DNA of 64,000 bases from assembly GCA_949130485.1 (NCBI GenBank), contig OX422204.1:2698015-2762014 (forward strand). Reading direction: 5' to 3'. A model generated the notes under the pieces. The model was not told the origin of the DNA and did no database searches. It worked only from the letters and a program-made list of their open reading frames with translations. Below are positions 59,301 through 64,000 of the stretch, piece after piece. A program made the translations under genes and the position numbers. Numbering within the stretch: position 1 is the stretch's first letter; every line of letters starts with the position of its first letter. Source of the DNA: Agelas oroides (Eukaryota; Porifera; Demospongiae; Agelasida; Agelasidae).

Positions 59301-62300
59301 CTTTACATTATACATAGGATGGTGTGACAGCACTAATAGCTGCATCCCAAAATGGACATACCCTAGTTGTTGAAAAGTTACTTGAAGGAGGTGCCAATGT
59401 GAACCTGATAAACAATGTACGTAATCTATTTTTAACTGTTATATTAGTTCACTTATGTCCAGGCGTTCTTTCCAAGCAGCATGTTTTTAACTGTGGGGTT
59501 ATTTCCCATTTCATAGGATAACTGGACAGCTCTTATGGGTGCAGCTCACTTTGGACAGACCCTAGCTGTGGAAAAGTTACTTGCAGGAGGTGCCAATGTA
59601 AACCTGCCAAATGAATCAGTACGTCAACAGTACTCTAGTAAATATTGTTTGCTTATGTCCAGGCATTTGTTCAGCACATGGGATGCCAATTGTAAAAGTC
59701 CTGAATATAGCTACCATACTTACATTAAACTGCACAAAAGGTACAACTCAGAAGTGGTCGGACATTGCATGCTCCAATGCATAAGAGATCAAGTCTTGGA
59801 ACAGGTCAAAGAAAGCTTGCTGGTAGTTCTGTTGTGACAGACAATGGCGAGCAGAACTCAATTAAATAGTAGAATACACTGGTTTAATGTGCCTAATTGG
59901 CTTAGAAATGTAATTAAATGCACATTAAATTACATTCCTAAGCCAATAAGCTAGTGTTTTCTGCTATCCTATTGAGTTGTACTCAAGGATCAGCTTCTGT
60001 ACGTATGTCATAACAGAACTACCAGAAAGCTTTCTTGGACTAGCTCACAGAAGCCTATGGTACAGCTGACTTGGTTTTGACAAAAACCACAGTTCCGATG
60101 GAAGCCTCCTTGTACCCCAAGGTACATGGATGTTCCTTGCTACAAAGGTACCGCTTAGTTGTACATAGATATTTACTCTATTGTGGCTTCTTTGATACTC
60201 CTACACATCAGGATACTGAGACATTTTGTCAAAACACTTAATTCAAAGCAAGTGACTGGTCTTTACTTCTCAGTCACATCTTTTGTGTAGTCAAAAGATG
60301 TGACTGTTGATAGTAGCACCTGGACTGGAATATAGACTAAAATGGTGAAATCAAAAATGGAATGCGGAATGGATAATGGACGTAGCTAGCTAGTCCTGCC
60401 CTATATACCTGGGCTGAGCTACTTACATGTACCTACCTAGTCTAGTCCCCCAGACCCTCAACACCACGTCCCATCAGAAAATTGGAGAGAAAGGGAAGGA
60501 TGCAAGCATTGCAGCAGGTGTAGTGGAGGAATGTGGGGAATCCATACCACACACATTAATTAACCACACAGATGTGACATTAAGTAAACAAACTGCCATG
60601 TGTTGCTAACTTCGGCACACTCCAGCAAAAATGTTGCAAACAGACTCCAATCTGACACCTGCTAATATTTGCCATTGTTGTGGGACTACTCAGATTACTG
60701 GTAGACTACAGTGCGAAACACGTCTTGCCAGCTAGGGTTCGACAGAAGCTATCTGGGGTTATGAATAGCAGCTGTGCCTTGCCTTCACGTATGCTTTCCA
60801 GGACCTAGGGAACGCACGCACTTCACCTACAAACTGTGCTGACATCCCACTTAGGACATACTTGGTTTTCTGATCAACCATCAACGATGTTAGGAGTGAG
60901 AATCGATCCTTCTTTACCTCTCAAAAGCATATGGCAAACAAGCGTAACTGCTGTAACGCAATGATTTGCCGTAGCCTGTAGGCAACGCTGCAAAAACATC
61001 CTTACTACTTAGAAACTCCCGAAATACTGCTTCTTGCTCAGACTTCTGGCTTTCATAGCTTATTTTGTTGACAGAAAACTGGATAGCTCTGGTTCACTAT
61101 TTCTCACTGTTTCCCGCAAATATGCAAATAATTACATTTTAATTAGCTCTGCTAATAATTTAGCCTCTTCCACATTATGCTAACAAACGACCAAATATGC
61201 CATTCTCCAATGCTACCATATGTAGCCTATTATGCCATTAATCCTTGCCCATTATTCCATATTATGCTCTCCAAAAATCAATATAATAATAATTGTCTTT
61301 TGTTACTGAAGCATGAGTGATGTTTCAATATAGTTTTCAAAAGCATGTTGCTGTCGATCTGAAAATGAGTTATTCAGAAGAAAAAAAACTCTTTCAACGG
61401 CTGCTGAAGAAGACTGGACACTCTGCTCATTGGATGCTGCTGAGATCTGATGTGCCAAGGTTCCAAAGCACACCTCAAATGAAGGCGTGGGTGGATATCA
61501 ATAACTGATGCATTCTCCCAGCCAATGCTATGGTTGGTGTTTAGTGTGTATTCAGTGATGGCAGATGAGTTGAGGGTGCCTGAGGTCAGCGCTCTTCTGT
61601 GTGCTCCTTAAGGTGGTGTTCCAAAGCGCGGCCAATCTGACCAATCTACACCTCTAGGCATGATGCACAAGGCACTTGATACACCACTCCAGGTCTCTGC
61701 AGTGGAGGGATCGGGTCTTTTGGATGCACCATTAGCTGCCTCAATGTTTGGTGGGGCTTGAAGCAGGTGTGGATCTCCAGTGGCATCAGGATTCTTCGTA
61801 TTGATTCTAAGACATACCGAATCCTGGAAATCTCTGGTTGCTGGACTGCTGTGATGAGGAGCCAGGGAGGGAGGAGCAATCTTCACCAACCTTTGACCTC
61901 CAATGACGTGTATCTTCAGTAGTGCACAGCTATAAATAGTAGTGTTTGTTCATACTTCTTCACTTTCATCCTGATGACTACTGGAGCATTCAGTCAAAGC
62001 GTTGGCAAGTTTTTTTCCGAGCTCAAGTTGGTAACAGATAACCTTACCTTCATCTATGCAGGAGCCAACTGAGAACCCATTGAAAGTTCTTCTCTACAGG
62101 CTCTTCAGTCCAATGGGTGGTGGGTTGGTTAACACTTTACTCTTCCTGGCCAACTCAGATGGAACTGGTGAACACAGTCCATCCAGCAAGGATACAACAC
62201 TGCTGCCCCCTGACAGAGAACCTGATACTAAAGTCACTAGTGTCACAAGACTCACAATTAGTTTCCTCAAAATCTGCAATAGTAGCCATTTACTAGTTTT

Positions 62301-64000
62301 CCTACACGTGGTTTGGGTTAAAGGTCACCTCTCACATGACCTCAAGTGAATTGGTTCAAAATTGTTACCTATTGTGCTTGCATAATTCCTTAGTGCTAGA
62401 AGTTACCTATTATACTAAAAATAATGCCAGCATAATGTGGAAGGCCTAGCTAACATTCCGGCAGAGCTGCCGGTTTTAACGGATCTTCCTTCCCCTTCTC
62501 TCCAATTTTCCGACGGGGGTGGTGTGGAGGGTCTTGGGACACAACTAGTACCCACCTGGTTCTTCACGACAACAGCTCATTCTACAACTGTGTCCCAGCT
62601 GTATAAATGATGGGTAGAACTATATCACATTTTCAACCTCTCGGGTCAAAGGGCAGCTCATGTACCTACAAAATTATTTAGATACACATAATTATGCTAG
62701 CTGACATTGGGCTAGAGCTCCAAAACACGGAGGATGAATTGAGAGGCATGACACAAACTTACACTGTGAGAAGCAATCAGTGATCTCAAACAATTCATCG
62801 TGCATGCCTGGTAAAAGATTGTGAACTTTCCAGTCAAATTCTGTTTCTGCAAACAACCAATTGACTGGACATACCTTATATCTGAATACGAACGGTAAAT
62901 GAATTTTGTAACTACAGACTTTTCACCCCTTTCATAGGATGGCTGGACGGCTCTGATGGCTGCATCTTACATGGACCATCCTCTAGCTGTGAACAGGTTA
63001 CTTGTAGGAGGTGCCAATGCAAACCAGCAGGCCAGAGTATGTAGTCTAGTTTCACTGGTTCAGTTATGTCCAAGCATTTATTTTGTAATGAAAATTCTGA
63101 GTGAGTTTGTAACCTGAGAGTTGTCACCTATCCAGCCAGACTGGATTGTGGAGAGGTTATTAGGAAACACCTAATACATATAAATACACAAAGTATTAGC
63201 AATATTAATGAGTATGAAACTGATATGACTTATTAAGTTCACGTATGTACATGATAGTTCATAAACGTGTCTAACACTTTTCACTTTTAGTTATCGTTTT
63301 CCTTTTATTTCCAATTTAATCTCCATAGGGTGGCTGGACAGCTCTTCTAGCTGCATCACAAGGAGGTTATGTTGCAGTTGTTGATGAACTACTAACAGCA
63401 CATGCTGACCCTAACCTGCAGGATAAGGTACAACTTTATACAGTATGAATGATGTAAGCAATCCTCAGTGGTCACATTCAGTGCATGACTTCCAGGATGG
63501 CTGGTCACCACTCATGGCTGCCAGCCGAATTGGACATTTGGAAATTGTGGGTAAATTACTTGCAGCTGGGGCTCAACCTGATGTAGAGATGAAGGTATGT
63601 GGTGTACTACACATGTTGGATTTTGCTTAGTAGCCAGACCTGCTTTTTCTTACCATCCTAGAATGGCCTAACTGCATTAATGACTGCAAGTTACTGTGGG
63701 CACAACGATGTGGTTGAACTGTTGCTAAAAGAAAATGCATCTGTTAATGTTCAACAAAAGGTGTGTGCCTTATATGATATGGAAGAACAAATTGTTTCAG
63801 TGTGCTACAGATCTGATGTACATGGATGTTGCCTGCCTTAAGTAGCCACAATTGCAAAAGCATTGTGCTTACTTTACTGTGTGGTGTTTCATTTTATACA
63901 GAGTGGTTTAACTGCACTAATGATGGCAAGTCAGGAGGGGAAAGCAAAAGTAGTACGTACATTACTGAATGCTGGTGCTAAAATGGACTTAAAAGATCAG
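53383..64000 (+). CDS. Death-domain / RING-like / ankyrin-repeat protein gene (3' end beyond window)
   Basis: Exons seen, phases agreeing except at one break: 53383-53442, possibly 53640-53708, 53834-54133 (death domain: WRSIGIALRL ... WLVKAV .. ALAIEIARRH), 54377-54436, 54495-54566, duplicates 54828-54887 and 54946-55017, 55361-56097, 56346-56680, 57024-57097, then ankyrin exons from 57678. The 246-residue exon at 55361 holds an unnamed helical domain pair (LWDYFHYSPLVRITKVFG; then WLIPSGLIPLLIKKA) familiar from sponge proteins of this kind. Exon 56346 contains a degraded RING plus TRAF-like finger (CTNHKAGCKLKGELGQLEHH) with a frame change near 56480. Death domains mediate homotypic signalling and ankyrins bind partners, so a cytoplasmic apoptosis or immune adaptor is likely (inference). 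The start codon was not found. Confidence 0.75.
53834..54133 (+). CDS. Death-domain exon
   Basis: One 300-nt exon (phase 1 to 1) encodes a complete death-domain-like six-helix pattern: WRSIGIALRLKHDVLENI, then CLSDVVTEWLKKN, PTWQWLVKAVDHPAGG and ALAIEIARRH. The Trp-Leu and PTW signatures fit the death domains common in sponge gene families. Being symmetric and self-contained, the exon could be shuffled as a unit. Confidence 0.85.
54215..55110. repeat. 451-bp tandem duplication containing two small exons
   Basis: Sequence from ACATGGGTATTGAGTGCTGT onward is repeated at an offset of 451 bp (TTCCACAATGACAGTGTTGA at 54363 and 54814), and a third copy begins near 55095 and stops. Exons TVTQQTPLSPQTGRETQM and LPTPLPSLQPAVVQSQPPP are therefore present twice with only a few base changes. 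Confidence 0.9.
56346..56680 (+). pseudogene. Degraded RING / TRAF-type zinc module within the death-domain gene
   Basis: The exon enters in phase 0 from the previous one and reads GGYDCEFVEPPTRTFQTH, a usual lead-in to a RING in sponge proteins. The RING-like text itself (CSLILQDPYLTNCC, VCRMF) and the following TRAF-like finger are one frame later, and only that later frame leaves the exon in the phase needed by the next exon at 57024. So a one-base insertion or two-base deletion lies near 56480. Several RING ligands are also missing, so ubiquitin-ligase activity is unlikely. An alternative is a small unrecognised intron, but the one candidate GTGAGT..GCAG pair does not restore frame. Confidence 0.6.
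57678..57776 (+). CDS. Ankyrin repeat exon 1
   Basis: A 99-nt phase-0 exon, ALMCACQSGHLHVVEKLLGA and AQPNVQDE, directly following the coiled exon 57024-57097 in phase. Confidence 0.85.
57840..58212. mobile_element. MITE in the intron after ankyrin exon 1 (373 bp)
   Basis: TACTGTAATCTCCCAAAAGTA at the left, shown here to 20 bases as TACTGTAATCTCCCAAAAGT, is inverted at the right (CGTATTTTCGAGAGATTACA plus GTA). Inner text resembles the intron sequence near 21.83-21.98 kb (AACAAATGAAGGCAGG), so the family is probably dispersed. Confidence 0.7.
59138..59236 (+). CDS. Ankyrin repeat exon 2
   Basis: 99 nt, phase 0: SGQTALMAASKSNHPQIVEM then LLRAGAQPDLQRK, a full 33-residue ankyrin unit. Confidence 0.9.
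59318..59416 (+). CDS. Ankyrin repeat exon 3
   Basis: 99 nt, phase 0: DGVTALIAASQNGHTLVVEK then LLEGGANVNLINN. Confidence 0.9.
59517..59618 (+). CDS. Ankyrin repeat exon 4
   Basis: 102 nt, one codon longer than its neighbours: DNWTALMGAAHFGQTLAVEK then LLAGGANVNLPNES. Nearly identical in its second half to exon 3, indicating duplication. Confidence 0.9.
59803..60041. mobile_element. Palindromic MITE (about 240 bp)
   Basis: AGAAAGCTTGCTGGTAGTTC near 59810 pairs with GAACTACCAGAAAGCTTTCT near 60018. The arms continue imperfectly to a centre at ATTGGCTTAG / CTAAGCCAAT. Confidence 0.75.
60437..62548. mobile_element. TIR-bounded insertion between ankyrin exons (2.1 kb)
   Basis: The ends share about 55 bp of inverted similarity (AGACCCTCAACACCACG .. 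GAAAATTGGAGAGAAAGGG against GAAAATTGGAGAGAAGGGGA on the other strand). The flanks TACCTAC and TACCCAC may be a 7-bp target duplication. The interior holds a Penelope-like remnant on the minus strand but no DNA transposase. Confidence 0.65.
61500..61890 (-). pseudogene. Penelope-like element remnant (GIY-YIG endonuclease)
   Basis: Minus-strand text shows LRQLMVHPKDPIPPLQRPGV followed by VYQVPCASC, then IGQIGRALEHHLKEH after a stop, and TEYTLNTNHSIGWENA after a frame change. This order (linker, GVVY..IPC..C, YIG-like, EH, NH) is that of the GIY-YIG endonuclease of Penelope-like retroelements. The Tyr before IG is replaced by a TAG stop, and the reverse transcriptase is not seen, so it is dead. 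Confidence 0.7.
62938..63036 (+). CDS. Ankyrin repeat exon 5
   Basis: 99 nt, phase 0: DGWTALMAASYMDHPLAVNR then LLVGGANANQQAR. Separated from exon 4 by 3.3 kb of mobile-element sequence. Confidence 0.9.
63329..63427 (+). CDS. Ankyrin repeat exon 6
   Basis: 99 nt, phase 0: GGWTALLAASQGGYVAVVDE then LLTAHADPNLQDK. Confidence 0.9.
63496..63594 (+). CDS. Ankyrin repeat exon 7
   Basis: 99 nt, phase 0: DGWSPLMAASRIGHLEIVGK then LLAAGAQPDVEMK. Confidence 0.9.
63662..63760 (+). CDS. Ankyrin repeat exon 8
   Basis: 99 nt, phase 0: NGLTALMTASYCGHNDVVEL then LLKENASVNVQQK. Confidence 0.9.
63902..64000 (+). CDS. Ankyrin repeat exon 9, ends at the window edge
   Basis: SGLTALMMASQEGKAKVVRT then LLNAGAKMDLKDQ; the 99th base is the last base of the window, so the donor site and the rest of the gene lie outside. 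Confidence 0.9.

Overview
This is eukaryotic, almost certainly metazoan, DNA. It has spliced genes with GT-AG introns, sparse coding sequence and a high density of small inverted-repeat transposons. The 3' part holds a death-domain gene whose ankyrin repeats each sit on their own phase-0 exon of about 99 bp, next to an unnamed alpha-helical domain and a RING/TRAF-type zinc module. I know that combination best from demosponges, so a sponge is the best guess (inference; no species call). No prokaryotic feature, CRISPR array, rRNA or convincing tRNA was seen.

Layout. 1-12.8 kb is gene-poor: hAT-like inverted-repeat elements with 7-9 bp target duplications, a dead LINE 3' end (4.64-5.03 kb) and a dispersed repeat in two copies. 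12.88-16.71 kb holds an apparently intact seven-exon gene for a KDZ-type (Kyakuja/Dileera/Zisupton) DDE transposase with CxC5- and CxC6-like cysteine clusters. 18.18-26.62 kb holds a 17-exon gene on the same strand. It encodes a P-loop NTPase resembling SF3/DUF927-type helicases, then a charged linker made of small symmetric exons, then a C-terminal ING-type PHD finger. All splice phases agree across the gene, and its only visible lesion is one in-frame TGA. 27.8-28.75 kb is a 69-bp minisatellite. 29-42 kb is almost entirely repeats, including nested hAT-like elements and a foldback element. 42.36-43.22 kb is a single-exon CCCH zinc-finger gene broken by one in-frame TGA. 48.09-52.59 kb is a Ty3/gypsy LTR retrotransposon with nearly identical LTRs but a broken pol. 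53.4-64.0 kb is the death-domain / RING-like / ankyrin gene, which runs off the right edge and is interrupted by a Penelope-like remnant inside a TIR-bounded insertion.

How the parts may fit. The two neighbouring genes at 12.9-26.6 kb (DDE transposase, then helicase-like NTPase with a predicted H3K4me3-reading finger) are the most interesting unit. They could be two domesticated genes or the two genes of a large chromatin-targeted DNA transposon; no common terminal repeats were found. The death-domain/ankyrin gene looks like an innate-immunity or apoptosis adaptor built by exon duplication, with a decaying RING. In-frame TGA codons recur in otherwise conserved frames across the window, which fits C-to-T decay at methylated CGA codons.
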